A DNA stretch of 64,000 nucleotides from Nannocystis sp. GTDB taxonomy: Bacteria; Myxococcota_A; Polyangia; Nannocystales; Nannocystaceae. The DNA lies in NCBI RefSeq assembly GCF_016714285.1, contig NZ_JADJNN010000012.1, forward strand, positions 124,001-188,000, in the 5' to 3' direction. Of the stretch, positions 16,538 to 25,293 are shown in pieces. The notes beneath the pieces were generated by a model. The model was not told the DNA's origin. It saw only the letters and a list, made by a program, of their open reading frames with translations, and did no database searches. The translations under genes were made by a program, and so were the position numbers. Positions within the stretch are counted from its first letter, which is position 1. The number at the start of each line of letters is the position of its first letter.

Positions 16538-17614
16538 TCATGAGCTCTGGGCCTCGGCGAGGCGTTGAGCCTCGTCGCTGGCGCGCAGGGCCGCGATCAC
16601 CTCGTCGATGTCGCCGTCCATGAAGTCATTGAGGGCGTGGCGGGTGAGGCCGATGCGGTGGTCGCTGATGCGGTCCTGCGGATAGTTGTACGTGCGGACC
16701 TTTTCGGCGCGGTCACCGGTGCCGACCTGACCCTTGCGCTGCGCGGCGCGTTCGGCCTGGTAGCGCTGGATCTCGCGGTCGAGCAGGCGCGAGCGCAGCA
16801 GTCGCATGGCGATGTCGCGGTTCTTGGTCTGCGACTTCTCCTGCGAGCAGTGGACCGCGAGGCCGGTCGGGAGGTGGGTCAGGCGGACGGCGGAGTCGGT
16901 GGTGTTGACGCTCTGGCCGCCGGAGCCGCTGGCGCGCATGGTCTGGAGCTCGATGTCCTTGGGGTTGATGACGACGTCGATCTCTTCGGCCTCGGGCATG
17001 ATCGCGACCGTGGCGGTGGAGGTGTGGATCCTGCCCTGGGCCTCGGTGGCCGGGACGCGCTGGACCCGGTGCACGCCGCTCTCGAACTTGAGCATGGCGT
17101 AGACATCCTTGCCGCGGATGAGGCCCGTGATCTCCTTGACGCCGCCGGCCGATGCCTCGCTGACGCTCATCACCTCGACGCTCCAGCCGCGGCGCTCGGC
17201 GTGGCGGATGTACATGCGCCACAGGTCGGCGGCGAACAGCGCGGCCTCCTCGCCGCCGGTGCCGGCGCGGATCTCGAGGATGACGTTGCGGCTGTCGTTG
17301 GGGTCGCGCGGGAGCAGCAGGCGCTGGAGCTGGAGCTCGAGCTCGTCGCGGCGGGTCCGCAGCTCGCGGACGTCGTGTTCGGCCAGCTCGCGCATGTCGG
17401 GGTCGGCGAGCAGGCCCTCGGCGCCCGCGAGGCTGGCCTCGACCTGCGCGTACTGCTGCAGCGCCAGCGCCAGCGGGGCGATCTCGCCGTGCTCGCGCGA
17501 GAGGGCGAGGAAGCGGGATTTGTCGTGTACGACCTCGGGATCGCAGAGCATCGTTCCGAGTTCGTCGTGACGATCGGCGATGCTGTCCAGCTTGGCGCGC
17601 AGGGAGGCTTCCAC
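16538..17614 (-). CDS. prfA: Peptide chain release factor 1
   Basis: A 358-residue class I release factor that reads UAA/UAG and frees the peptide at the ribosome. The peptidyl-tRNA hydrolysis motif GGQ is in GSGGQSVNTTDSAVR. RF1-type features include GTGGEEAALFA and the QEKSQTKN segment. The start is placed at GTG 17614 (VEASLRAKLDSI), which gives the usual RF1 length; a longer frame with an unlikely N-terminus reaches 17746. It is divergent from the coiled-coil gene at 17698. Confidence 0.95.
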   Translation of the reverse strand: MEASLRAKLDSIADRHDELGTMLCDPEVVHDKSRFLALSREHGEIAPLALALQQYAQVEASLAGAEGLLADPDMRELAEHDVRELRTRRDELELQLQRLLLPRDPNDSRNVILEIRAGTGGEEAALFAADLWRMYIRHAERRGWSVEVMSVSEASAGGVKEITGLIRGKDVYAMLKFESGVHRVQRVPATEAQGRIHTSTATVAIMPEAEEIDVVINPKDIELQTMRASGSGGQSVNTTDSAVRLTHLPTGLAVHCSQEKSQTKNRDIAMRLLRSRLLDREIQRYQAERAAQRKGQVGTGDRAEKVRTYNYPQDRISDHRIGLTRHALNDFMDGDIDEVIAALRASDEAQRLAEAQSS

Positions 17615-17697
17615 GGCGGAGCGGGAAGCTAACACCCAAGGCCCGCGGCCGCAACGCGACCCGGACGTTGCCAGCGGCCCGGTCGGCGGGATAAAGA

Positions 17698-19128
17698 GTG
17701 GGCGCCCGCATGTCCCCTGGATCTGACAGCCGCGAGAGGCCGCCACGCGTCGCCGATGCGCCTGCTGCGACGTCGGGCGCGGCGGCTGGCGCGGCGGCTG
17801 GGGTGACGGCTGGGGTGATATCTGGCGTGACGGCTGGGGTGACGGTGGTAGCGGCGTCCTCGTCGGTGAGCGGTGCGCCGAGTCCAGTGGTCCAGGAGGC
17901 GCCCCGCTGGTGCGCGCGGCTCGGCTTCTCGCGTGACCTCTGGACCGGGCGTGCGCGGGTGGTGTGCGACCCGGAGGTGGAGGCGTCGCTCCGCGACACG
18001 CGGCGGCTGTCGGGCGCGGCGGCGGGGCTGTTGGCCGAGCTGCTGCCGGAGCGGGCCAGCACGGTGTGGTTGCTGGCGCAGCGGCCCGACGAGCTCGCGG
18101 GGCCGCGGCGTCGCGGGGTGCACTCGCTCGAGGAATTCGACGGGCTGCTGACGCAGGCGCCGTGGGAGGTTGCGATCGTCGAGCTCGGGCAGTTCCTGGT
18201 CGACACGGCGAACCTGTCGCGCTTCGCGGCGCGGGCCCGCGGCCGGCTCGAGAACCGCCTCGACACGCGGGCCTTTCGCCTGCTGAGCGCCGCAGCCGAG
18301 GGGGCGTACGCGGGTCGCACGGTGATCGTGTCGGTGCCGGCGCAGAGCCGCGGCGGGCTCTCGCTGTCGGACTTTCAGGACCTGCTCGAGCAGCACTTCG
18401 CGCGGGCCCGCGTGTACGCGCTGGCGCCGGTGGCGGTGGCCGTGGTGGTCGACTGCGGCGAGGTGGTCCGTGAGGACGAGGACGAGGGCGACGCTGGCGA
18501 GGACGACGATGACAGCGCGCCGCCCCTGGGCTTCGACAACCGGCTCGGCGAGGACCTGGGCTACGACACGTACCTCGCGCTGGTCAACGCGCCGGCCGAG
18601 CCCGAGGGAGTGACGCTGGTCGAGCTGCCGGCGGCCGCGCTGGGGGCGACGCGCAGCGCCGAGGTGTCGCGTCCGCACGCGGCCGCACGTCCGCAGGAGG
18701 CCCGCCGCAGCGAGCGCAGCGAGGCCGAGCTCGAGAACCTCAAGATCCAGCTGGGGCAGGCGCGGCGGCAGGTCGAGCTGGCGGCGATCGCCCGCCAGTC
18801 GCTGGTCGAGCAGCTCGACGCGGCCCAGGCTCGCGTCGACAACCTCGAGGATCAGGTCGCGGAGCAGCAGCGACGACAGAGCGCGAGCGAGGTCAGCGAT
18901 CGCCGGGCCGCGGCGCTGGCTGCGGCGCCTCTCGGAGAGCAGGTGCACGCCGAGCCGCCGACCGACCTGCGGCCCGACGCGACCCAGGCCACGCTGCTGG
19001 CGCTGCGCTGGGAGCTCGAGCAGACCCGCGAGGAGCTGCGCAAGGCGCTCGGGCGGCCTGTGGACGCGCTCGAGCGGGAGCTCGCCGAGCTCCGGGCCCG
19101 GCTCGGCGTGCCAACGCCGGCAGACTGA
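17698..19128 (+). CDS. Uncharacterised protein, possible degenerate methyltransferase fold plus coiled coil
   Basis: A 476-residue protein from GTG 17698, with an alternative ATG at 17710. Residues 20-60 are an Ala/Gly/Val repeat (GVTAGV type) from a short DNA repeat. Residues about 65-260 have an alpha/beta pattern whose end (LSLSDFQDLLEQHFARARVY then a hydrophobic strand) resembles the last strands of class I SAM methyltransferases, but no SAM-binding glycine motif is visible. An acidic stretch follows, then Glu/Arg/Gln-rich coiled coil (about 340-470). A bacterial scaffold role is possible. The methyltransferase link is weak inference. Confidence 0.75.
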   Translation: MGARMSPGSDSRERPPRVADAPAATSGAAAGAAAGVTAGVISGVTAGVTVVAASSSVSGAPSPVVQEAPRWCARLGFSRDLWTGRARVVCDPEVEASLRDTRRLSGAAAGLLAELLPERASTVWLLAQRPDELAGPRRRGVHSLEEFDGLLTQAPWEVAIVELGQFLVDTANLSRFAARARGRLENRLDTRAFRLLSAAAEGAYAGRTVIVSVPAQSRGGLSLSDFQDLLEQHFARARVYALAPVAVAVVVDCGEVVREDEDEGDAGEDDDDSAPPLGFDNRLGEDLGYDTYLALVNAPAEPEGVTLVELPAAALGATRSAEVSRPHAAARPQEARRSERSEAELENLKIQLGQARRQVELAAIARQSLVEQLDAAQARVDNLEDQVAEQQRRQSASEVSDRRAAALAAAPLGEQVHAEPPTDLRPDATQATLLALRWELEQTREELRKALGRPVDALERELAELRARLGVPTPAD

Positions 19129-19403
19129 CGCTGCGCGGCGATCGAGGCTCTCGGCCCCCTATTTGGCGATCGGGCTGGCTTGCAGCGAAGGCGCGTGCGT
19201 GGGCAGTCTTGCGCGTCGTGGGGCGCGGACCCGACGGTCGCGTGTTGCCCGGCCCAGGGGCATGAGACTATGCTCGCCGAGCGCGCCATTCCCCCCAGAG
19301 TGGGCGCACCGACCGACCCGCCATCACGTGTTTGCGAAACCCGCGCCTGACCAGCGCGGTCGCGCGCGGTGCACCGGGCCTCCCTTGCGAAAGCGACTTG
19401 GCC

Positions 19404-20048
19404 ATGAAGATCTCGTCCGACGCGCCGATCCCCGACTGGTCGGCCCTTGAAACTGCCTTCGAACACAACGCCCCCGATCACCACGCCTATCTCGATCTCA
19501 GCAACGGACAGGTCGTCACGATCAACGACAGCCGCCCCGAGGATGAAGAGAAGCGCCAGCTGATCAGCAAGAGCACCGGGCGCTTCGTTCACCTCGACCC
19601 GGCCTCATCGCGCGAGCAGTACCGGTGGATGGAGCGCTTCGTCGCCTCGGTCGAGGAGGTCAGCCTGCGCGAGCGGCTGGTGCTAGCGATCGACGGCAAG
19701 GGCGCGTTCCGCCGCTTCAAGGACGTGCTGCTGTCGTACCCGGTCGAGCGCGACCGGTGGTTTAGCTACCGCGCCAACTTGCTGCACATCTACATCGACG
19801 GCTGGCTCGCGGGCCAGGACGTGCTGCTCGGCGCCTATCCGCCGTGGGGAAAGCCCGAGGAGCCGACCGAGCCGAACGTGCCGCTGGAGAAGCCGCCGGG
19901 CGAGCGGGGCGCGGGCGCCTCGGAGACCCTGCGTCGCACGGCGCGCGACCTCATCGACCGCCTGCCGGCGCTCGAGCTGCCGGCCGCGATCGCGTACCTG
20001 CAGTACCTCCACGAGCGCGGGCCATCGGTGCCCGACGCGCCCGCGTGA
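19404..20048 (+). CDS. UPF0158-family protein
   Basis: A 214-residue protein starting at ATG 19404. The middle (about 25-150) matches the UPF0158 layout: AYLDLSNGQVV, an acidic DSRPEDEE segment, FVHLDPxSSREQYRWMERFV, and IDGKGAFRRFKDVLLSYP followed by ERDRWFSYR. The family has no established function. The C-terminal 70 residues are a Pro-rich linker and a short helix. The DUF429 gene follows 4 bases later, so the two are likely one transcript. Confidence 0.85.
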   Translation: MKISSDAPIPDWSALETAFEHNAPDHHAYLDLSNGQVVTINDSRPEDEEKRQLISKSTGRFVHLDPASSREQYRWMERFVASVEEVSLRERLVLAIDGKGAFRRFKDVLLSYPVERDRWFSYRANLLHIYIDGWLAGQDVLLGAYPPWGKPEEPTEPNVPLEKPPGERGAGASETLRRTARDLIDRLPALELPAAIAYLQYLHERGPSVPDAPA

Positions 20049-20052
20049 GCCT

Positions 20053-21045
20053 GTGCCTTCGGACATGTCTCAGGCGACAGGTCGCCGCTTCGCCCGCTTC
20101 ATCGGCGTCAACCTCGGAGGCGGGCGCGGCAAGACCACCGCGGTCGCGCGCCTCGAGGCGTCGGCCAGCGGCGGCGTGCGTCTGGTCGAGGCCCGCATGC
20201 GCCACGGCCACCGCGGCGGCGGCGAGGACAGCGGCGAGGAGAGCGGCGACCCGCTGTTCCGCGACGAGGTGCTGGTGGCCTACGTGCAGCGGCACCTCGA
20301 CGACGAGACGGTCGTGGCGATCAACGCCCCGCTGACGCTGCCGCCGTGCATCCGCTGCAATTTGCCGTGCCCGGGCGTGCCAGCCTGCGAGGTGCCGGTG
20401 GTCGCGTGGATGCGGCGGCACGCCCCGGCGCTGCTGACCCATCGGGGTCGCAGCGACCGCGGAAAGCCGGCGGTCACGCCGTACACGCAGCGGGCCGCCG
20501 ACCTGTTGCTCGCGCACGCGGGCCTGCAGCCGCGCGAGTCGCTGGGTCAGGGGATGGGCCCGCTGGCGGCCCGCGCCGCGTACCTGCGCCACGTGCTGTC
20601 GCCGATGTTGCGTCTGCACGAGAACCTCATCGAGGTCCATCCGACCGCCACCTTGATCCGCCTGTTCGGGACGGCGACGGTGCAGCGTCTCGGTCGCGGG
20701 CCCACCGATGAGGTCGCGGCGCAGCGTCGCAAGATCTTCGTCGGCCTTGGCGAGAAGCTGCACTTCAACTACGTCTGGCCCGAGATCGTGGTCCGAAGCC
20801 CCCATATCTTTGAAGCGGTGCTTTCGGCCTTCACAGCGTTCCTGTGGGCGACCCAGGGCTGGCAGGGGCCGGGCGATCTGGCCGCGCCCGCGCCGGATCC
20901 GTCGAGCCCGCCCGCGATCGTCCGCGACCCGCTGACGCCGGCGCTGGCGGAGCTCGACCATCTCTGGCTGGAGGACGGCTGGATCTGGGTGCCTCCGGTG
21001 CAAACCCGCGAGGCCGAGCCCGGGCGCGGCGGGGCAGGCGTGTGA
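20053..21045 (+). CDS. DUF429-family protein (predicted RNase H-like fold)
   Basis: A 330-residue protein from GTG 20053 or ATG 20065. The opening RFIGVNLGGGRGKTTAVA is the first strand of a ribonuclease H-like fold. INAPLTLPPCIRCNLPCPG supplies the second acidic-type strand and a four-Cys cluster (CxxC, then C). TPYTQRAADLLL and EVHPTATLIRLF match the family. DUF429 is predicted to be a nuclease, but no activity is proved here. The acidic first strand residue is replaced by Asn (GVNLG), so catalysis is doubtful. Confidence 0.8.
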   Translation: MPSDMSQATGRRFARFIGVNLGGGRGKTTAVARLEASASGGVRLVEARMRHGHRGGGEDSGEESGDPLFRDEVLVAYVQRHLDDETVVAINAPLTLPPCIRCNLPCPGVPACEVPVVAWMRRHAPALLTHRGRSDRGKPAVTPYTQRAADLLLAHAGLQPRESLGQGMGPLAARAAYLRHVLSPMLRLHENLIEVHPTATLIRLFGTATVQRLGRGPTDEVAAQRRKIFVGLGEKLHFNYVWPEIVVRSPHIFEAVLSAFTAFLWATQGWQGPGDLAAPAPDPSSPPAIVRDPLTPALAELDHLWLEDGWIWVPPVQTREAEPGRGGAGV

Positions 21046-21242
21046 TACGGCACGCAGCATTCGCCAGACCGTGGGCTCGTGGAGGCCGTTCATGCCGCCC
21101 CGTGATGTTCGCTCGCGCCACCGCTGTGCTCTCGTTGCGTCGCCATGCTCAGTGCGGTGGGGCCTGCGATCGGCTTGCCTGGGGCGTCGCCGCCGGTGCA
21201 ACATCGTCCTGTCGCCGTCGGAGCGACCCGCGCTGAGGAGCC

Positions 21243-22322
21243 ATGGCAGACCCGGGCAACGATACGTCTTCCGAGGCCGCTGGGGGCCGAGCGGGAGAGT
21301 GGTCGCCGGCCGAGCTCGACGTCGTTGAGGACGCGCTCGAGCGCTGGACCGCGGCGGAGCTCGAGGACGTTCCCGAGGACAGCACACTGTCGCCGCGGAT
21401 GCGCGAGCGGCTCGAGTCGTACCGCGAGCTGCTGGCGATGACCCGCGCCGAGCTCCCGCTCGAGGACGTGTCCGACTCGCTGCTCGCGGGCGTGCTCGCC
21501 GAGGCGGCGCGCAGCGGCTCGGCCGCGCCAGCGCGCGAGCTCAAGGTCGCGGAGGCGGTGCGGGTGGGCTTTTGGGAGCGGCTGCGGCGATCGATGCTGC
21601 TGCCCGGCCTGGCCCTCGCGGGCTCGGCGGCGCTGTTGCTGTGGATGGTCCAGCCCGGCGACGAGGCCCCCACGACGTTGGCCACGCAGACCACGCCGGC
21701 CCGGCTCACGCCCGAGGCGAGCCCGGCCCCGGCCGCGCCGAAGCTCCCCGAGCTGCGCGAGGCGCCGGAGATGGACGAGCTGCGCGGCGGCGCGGCCGAA
21801 GAGAAGCAGGCTGATGAGGCGCCAGGGGCGGCCGCACCGGAGCCGGCTGCGGTGCTGGCCGACCCCGCCGAAGCGGCTGTCTCAAAGGACAGCAAGCTCG
21901 AGCTCAAGGGCGACCGCGGCAAGGCCAAGTCGATCAAGAAGAGCGAGCTGCCGGCCGAGTCCTACCCGGGCCTCGATGATGTCCCGAGCGACGCCGCGGC
22001 TGACAAGGACGCGCTGCGCGACACCCTCGAGCAGGCCGACAGGGCCCGCCGCAAGGGCCGCTGCGATCTGGCGCTCGGGCTCTACCAGGAGGCGACTGGC
22101 ATGAGCGGCCCGGACAGCGAGCGGGCCCAGGCGCGGGCCGGCTACGGGCTGTGCCTGCAGGCCCAGGGCAACGACGCCGCGGCCATGAAGTACTTCGAGT
22201 CGGCCGGCAAGATCTCGCCGAGCATCAACGCGTGGATCAAGCGCGAGCGCGGCGACAGCTCGCCGAAGAAGGCGCCGGCCAAGCCCAGCTCCAAGGCCCA
22301 CGTCGACGAACCGTTCAAGTGA
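21243..22322 (+). CDS. Anti-sigma-factor-like single-pass membrane protein with TPR-like tail
   Basis: A 359-residue protein from ATG 21243 (GAGGAG just upstream). The first 100 residues are acidic and helical, like the cytoplasmic head of membrane anti-sigma factors. A single transmembrane helix lies at about 118-140 (LLPGLALAGSAALLLWM). The periplasmic part is Pro/Ala/Glu-rich and ends in a short TPR-like helix pair (ALRDTLEQADRARRKGRCDLALGLYQEA). No sigma-factor gene lies next to it, so an anti-sigma role is inference from layout only. Confidence 0.8.
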   Translation: MADPGNDTSSEAAGGRAGEWSPAELDVVEDALERWTAAELEDVPEDSTLSPRMRERLESYRELLAMTRAELPLEDVSDSLLAGVLAEAARSGSAAPARELKVAEAVRVGFWERLRRSMLLPGLALAGSAALLLWMVQPGDEAPTTLATQTTPARLTPEASPAPAAPKLPELREAPEMDELRGGAAEEKQADEAPGAAAPEPAAVLADPAEAAVSKDSKLELKGDRGKAKSIKKSELPAESYPGLDDVPSDAAADKDALRDTLEQADRARRKGRCDLALGLYQEATGMSGPDSERAQARAGYGLCLQAQGNDAAAMKYFESAGKISPSINAWIKRERGDSSPKKAPAKPSSKAHVDEPFK

Positions 22323-22341
22323 TCGGCGGATCGGCGGTTGG

Positions 22342-22357
22342 CTGTCCTCGGGGACAG
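22342..22357. repeat. CTGTCC-N4-GGACAG palindrome, intergenic
   Basis: CTGTCC-TCGG-GGACAG, perfect arms, followed by GGCTCG. It lies between the convergent genes ending at 22322 and 22371, where it may also act as a weak stem-loop. Confidence 0.8.
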
Positions 22358-22370
22358 GCTCGCGTGAGCG

Positions 22371-23057
22371 TCACTGGATGTCGACGCCGAAGCTGACCGC
22401 CATCGCCGGGCCGTCGAAGTCGGGGAAGCGGTGGTCGAACACGGCCCGACGCGCGCAGCTCGGGATGCCCCATACGCGCAGGCTCGCGGGGGCGCTGAGG
22501 GTGACGCTCTCGACCTTGCCGCTGGGGAGCACACGCAGCTTGAACTTGAGGCTACCCGCGGGGATCTCGGCGTAGGCGCTCGCCGTGGTGACGCAGCGCT
22601 GGATCTGCGGGGTCACCTGGGCGAAGTGACGGTCGAGTTCGGCCTCGGAGAGTCGCTCGCTGCCGGCCTTGAGGTCGAGGGTCTGCGCCTCGGCGTTGCT
22701 AAACTGCGGGATCTTGCTGTCGTCGATCGGCACGAAGGGTGGGGGCGGGGCCTCGGGGGGGCCGTCAACGTCGTCGGCCGCGTCCGGTGTCGCGTCGCCC
22801 GGGGCCGCATCGCCGCCGGTCCGCGTGCCCCGGCGCTTGCGCTTCTGCTTGCGCTTGCCCGGCTTCTCCGGGGGGGGGGGGGGGGTCTCGGCGATCGCCT
22901 GACAGCGATCCGCGACGCACTCGGTGCCCGGTCCGCACGCGCCGCCGCAGGGCTCGCGCACCTCGTTCGTGCAGGCCAGGGCCGTGACCGCCGCGATGGC
23001 CAGGAGGGCCGTGACTGCCAGTAGCGCCGGGCCGAGAGCTGCGAGCGACCTGGCCAC
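22371..23057 (-). CDS. AgmX/PglI-like C-terminal-domain protein with homopolymer tract
   Basis: A 228-residue protein from GTG 23057. The N-terminus is a hydrophobic signal (LLAVTALLAIAAVTALAC) with a lipobox-like Cys and then a small Cys-rich unit (CGGACGPGTECVADRC). A Pro run and a Lys/Arg stretch (GKRKQKRKRRG) follow. The C-terminal 100 residues resemble the AgmX/PglI/TonB-type domain: VTPQIQRCVTTA, LKFKLRVLPSGKVESVTL, and CARRAVFDHRFPDFDG. Such domains bind peptidoglycan-linked or outer-membrane partners. The Pro run is coded by 16 consecutive C (G on the plus strand), so small slippage would shift the frame and remove this domain. Confidence 0.85.
   Translation of the reverse strand: MARSLAALGPALLAVTALLAIAAVTALACTNEVREPCGGACGPGTECVADRCQAIAETPPPPPEKPGKRKQKRKRRGTRTGGDAAPGDATPDAADDVDGPPEAPPPPFVPIDDSKIPQFSNAEAQTLDLKAGSERLSEAELDRHFAQVTPQIQRCVTTASAYAEIPAGSLKFKLRVLPSGKVESVTLSAPASLRVWGIPSCARRAVFDHRFPDFDGPAMAVSFGVDIQ
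22870..22885. repeat. Homopolymer of 16 G (plus strand) inside a coding region
   Basis: Sixteen consecutive G. On the minus strand it codes the Pro run of the AgmX/PglI-like protein. As printed the frame stays open. Confidence 0.9.
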
Positions 23058-23153
23058 TGTCCGCGAAATACGCGGGTGGGGTGGGGCTGTCAAGCTGCTG
23101 GAGCGCAGTCTGGGACCGTTGCAGCGGCGGCGGGCTCGTGGCAGCTTCCGCCC

Positions 23154-23504
23154 GTGTCCGAGCCCCGCACTGCGTCCCTCGAGTCCTTCGCCAACCCGCG
23201 GCCTGGGCGAAGCTACGAGATCCGCTTCGAGTGCCCCGAATTCACGTGTCTGTGCCCGGTCACGGGCCAGCCCGACTTCGCGACCATCCGAGTCCGTTAC
23301 ACGCCCGGCGAGCGCTGCGTGGAGCTCAAGAGCCTCAAGCTCTATCTGTGGTCGTACCGTGACCGCGGGGCCTTCCACGAGGCGGTGACCAACCAGATCC
23401 TCGACGACCTGGTCGCCGCCGTGGCCCCGCTGCGGATGACGGTGGAGGGCGATTTCTACGTCCGCGGTGGGATCCGTACCGTGGTCGAGGTGCAGCACCC
23501 GTAA
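23154..23504 (+). CDS. queF: 7-cyano-7-deazaguanine reductase (preQ0 reductase)
   Basis: A 116-residue type I QueF, which reduces preQ0 to preQ1 with NADPH in queuosine biosynthesis. The catalytic Cys is in FTCLCPVTGQPDF, and CVELKSLKLYLWSYRDRGAFHE carries the Glu/Lys/His of the family. GDFYVRGG is the end motif. The start is taken as GTG 23154; the frame is open to 23076 but the extra sequence is not family-like. A preQ1 riboswitch was looked for upstream and not seen. Its 3' end is duplicated just past the stop codon (23510-23522). Confidence 0.95.
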   Translation: MSEPRTASLESFANPRPGRSYEIRFECPEFTCLCPVTGQPDFATIRVRYTPGERCVELKSLKLYLWSYRDRGAFHEAVTNQILDDLVAAVAPLRMTVEGDFYVRGGIRTVVEVQHP

Positions 23505-23522
23505 CCGGCGCAGCACCCGTAA
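23492..23522. repeat. 13-bp direct repeat at the queF stop codon, 18-bp period
   Basis: GCAGCACCCGTAA occurs at 23492-23504 (containing the queF TAA) and again at 23510-23522. A third, incomplete copy starts at 23527. It looks like small tandem duplication of the gene end. Confidence 0.75.
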
Positions 23523-23593
23523 GTGGCGCAGCCTGTGATACGGTGCCCGGCGCAGGCGTCGGCCCGCGTGGGTCGCCGCTGCCGGAGATCGCC

Positions 23594-25024
23594 ATGCCAC
23601 TGTTGCCGAGCCTCGCGGGCGCCCTGCTCGCGCTCCTCCTGGACGGACCCTTCAACTACGAGTTCTCGCGCGTCACCGACGAGAAGGGCGAGGCCTACTT
23701 CGTCGTGCGGGCCAACGAGAACCTGCCGCAGATGGAGGTCACGATCACGGGTGACCGCCAGAAGATCCGCAAGCAGCTCCCGCCGATCAAGGCCGGCAAG
23801 GAGCACAAGATCGTGTGGGTGCAGAACTCGCCGACGGCGGCCTACGAGGTGAAGATGATCGCCGGCTCGGCCGAGGCGGAGACCGGCTTCGAGATCAGCC
23901 GCGCGACCGGCAAGGCCGTCACCGGTGAGGCCGGCAAGATCACGGCCCTGGCGACCGCCGAGGACCTCGTCTACAAGCACCAGTCGATCTATCAGACCTC
24001 CTTCGATGTCACGAGCTACAAGTTCGAGGTCTACGACACCGACGGCGACGTGATCCACGTCGACAACGGCAGCCAGGCGCCGTTCAAGGGCGGCGAGCGA
24101 GTCACGCTCAAGTGGGACAGCCCCAACGACGTGTTCCTCGTCAAGGTCCGCTTCGACGGCGACGCCGGGCAGTACGGCGAGCACATCCTCGCGCCGATGG
24201 CGATCGAGATCCCGCACACCGAGGTCGTGTTCGACAGCGGCAAGGCGCTCATCAAGGGCGAGCAGTCGCCCAAGCTCGACGAGGCCGCCGCGGTGGCGAT
24301 GAACAAGCTGGCCGCGGTCGAGAACGCCAAGGCCGCCGTCGGCAACGCGCTGGCGGGCAACGGCTACGTCGCCAAGCTCTTTATCAGCGGCTACACCGAC
24401 ACCGTCGGTCCGCCGGCGGACAACCAGAAGCTCTCGCAGCAGCGGGCCAAGGCGATCGCCGACTATTTCTACAGCAAGGGCGTGTGGTCCGAGATCTACT
24501 TCGCCGGCATGGGTGAGCGCGGGCTCAAGGTCCAGACCGGCGACAGCGTCGACGAGGAGAAGAACCGCCGCGCCGTCTACGTGATCAGCTTCCAGCCGCC
24601 CACGGGCGCCTGGTTCCCCGCCCCTGGCGCGTGGAAGAAGGCGGCCAGCAGCCGCGCGCGGCCCAAGGAGATCCCAGCCTACCCCGAGAAGTGGAAGCAG
24701 CACGAGAAGGAGAAGCGTGACAGCGCCCCCAGCACGAGCGGCAGCGGCGGCGACACGAGTAGCGGTGACACAGGCAGCGGCACCAGCGGCGACAGCGGCG
24801 ACACCAGCAGCGGGGACAACGGCAGCAGCCGTCGCCCCGGCCTCGGTGAGGGCGACCCGGGCACGCCCTACCTCGGCGGCGCCGAGGATCCGCCGGCCGT
24901 CGGCGGCGAGCCAGGCGCGACCAAGAAGGGCTGCAGCGTGCACCGCGAAGAGATGCCCGGCGCGCTGATCGTGGTGCTGGCCGGGATGCTCGGGCTGCGT
25001 CGTCGCCGTCGCCAGTCGGCATGA
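23594..25024 (+). CDS. OmpA-family protein with MYXO-CTERM-type ending
   Basis: A 476-residue protein starting at ATG 23594 with a short signal sequence (LLPSLAGALLALLLDG). Residues about 25-200 are beta-rich and of unknown type. Residues about 210-335 form the OmpA/MotB peptidoglycan-binding domain: VVFDSGKALIKGEQSPKLDE, LFISGYTDTVGPPADNQKLS, RAKAIADYF, and GMGERGL with NRRAVYV. A linker of Gly/Ser/Asp repeats follows. The end is GC, then a hydrophobic helix (GALIVVLAGMLGL), then RRRRR, as in the MYXO-CTERM sorting signal, so it is probably lipid-anchored or moved to the outer surface after processing. Confidence 0.88.
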   Translation: MPLLPSLAGALLALLLDGPFNYEFSRVTDEKGEAYFVVRANENLPQMEVTITGDRQKIRKQLPPIKAGKEHKIVWVQNSPTAAYEVKMIAGSAEAETGFEISRATGKAVTGEAGKITALATAEDLVYKHQSIYQTSFDVTSYKFEVYDTDGDVIHVDNGSQAPFKGGERVTLKWDSPNDVFLVKVRFDGDAGQYGEHILAPMAIEIPHTEVVFDSGKALIKGEQSPKLDEAAAVAMNKLAAVENAKAAVGNALAGNGYVAKLFISGYTDTVGPPADNQKLSQQRAKAIADYFYSKGVWSEIYFAGMGERGLKVQTGDSVDEEKNRRAVYVISFQPPTGAWFPAPGAWKKAASSRARPKEIPAYPEKWKQHEKEKRDSAPSTSGSGGDTSSGDTGSGTSGDSGDTSSGDNGSSRRPGLGEGDPGTPYLGGAEDPPAVGGEPGATKKGCSVHREEMPGALIVVLAGMLGLRRRRRQSA

Positions 25025-25108
25025 CCCTCGAGACGAGCGGCGTGCGCGTGCTGCCCGGTCGCCCGCAGGCCGGCCGCGATTGAGCCCCGCCGGCCCGGGC
25101 CGACTTTC

Positions 25109-25266
25109 GCGCGTGGCGTGTGCCTCGCGTTGCCCGGACGCCCGCCCGCTTGCGCCTGACCGCGCAGCGATCGCGCTGTTGATCGGAGCGCGTGGCGTGT
25201 GCCTCGCGTTGCCCGCACGGCCGCTCGCGTGCGCCTGACCGCGCAGCGATCGCGCTGTTGATCGGA
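25109..25266. repeat. 79-bp tandem duplication, intergenic
   Basis: Two 79-bp copies lie end to end (25109-25187 and 25188-25266) with four mismatches. They lie between the OmpA-family gene and the FG-GAP lipoprotein gene. Each copy holds the octamer palindrome GCGATCGC. Confidence 0.9.
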
Positions 25267-25293
25267 CCGCGTGCACGTGGTCCCATCGTCGCC

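Noticed and set aside
23058..23153. preQ1 riboswitch before queF
   Set aside because: No pseudoknot-like C-rich/A-rich element found in the short gap; the distance also fits an ordinary promoter region.
25109..25266. GCGATCGC octamers as a HIP1-like system
   Set aside because: In this high-GC sequence the octamer is also common through Ala-Ile-Ala codons, so it does not stand out, unlike CTGTCC-N4-GGACAG.
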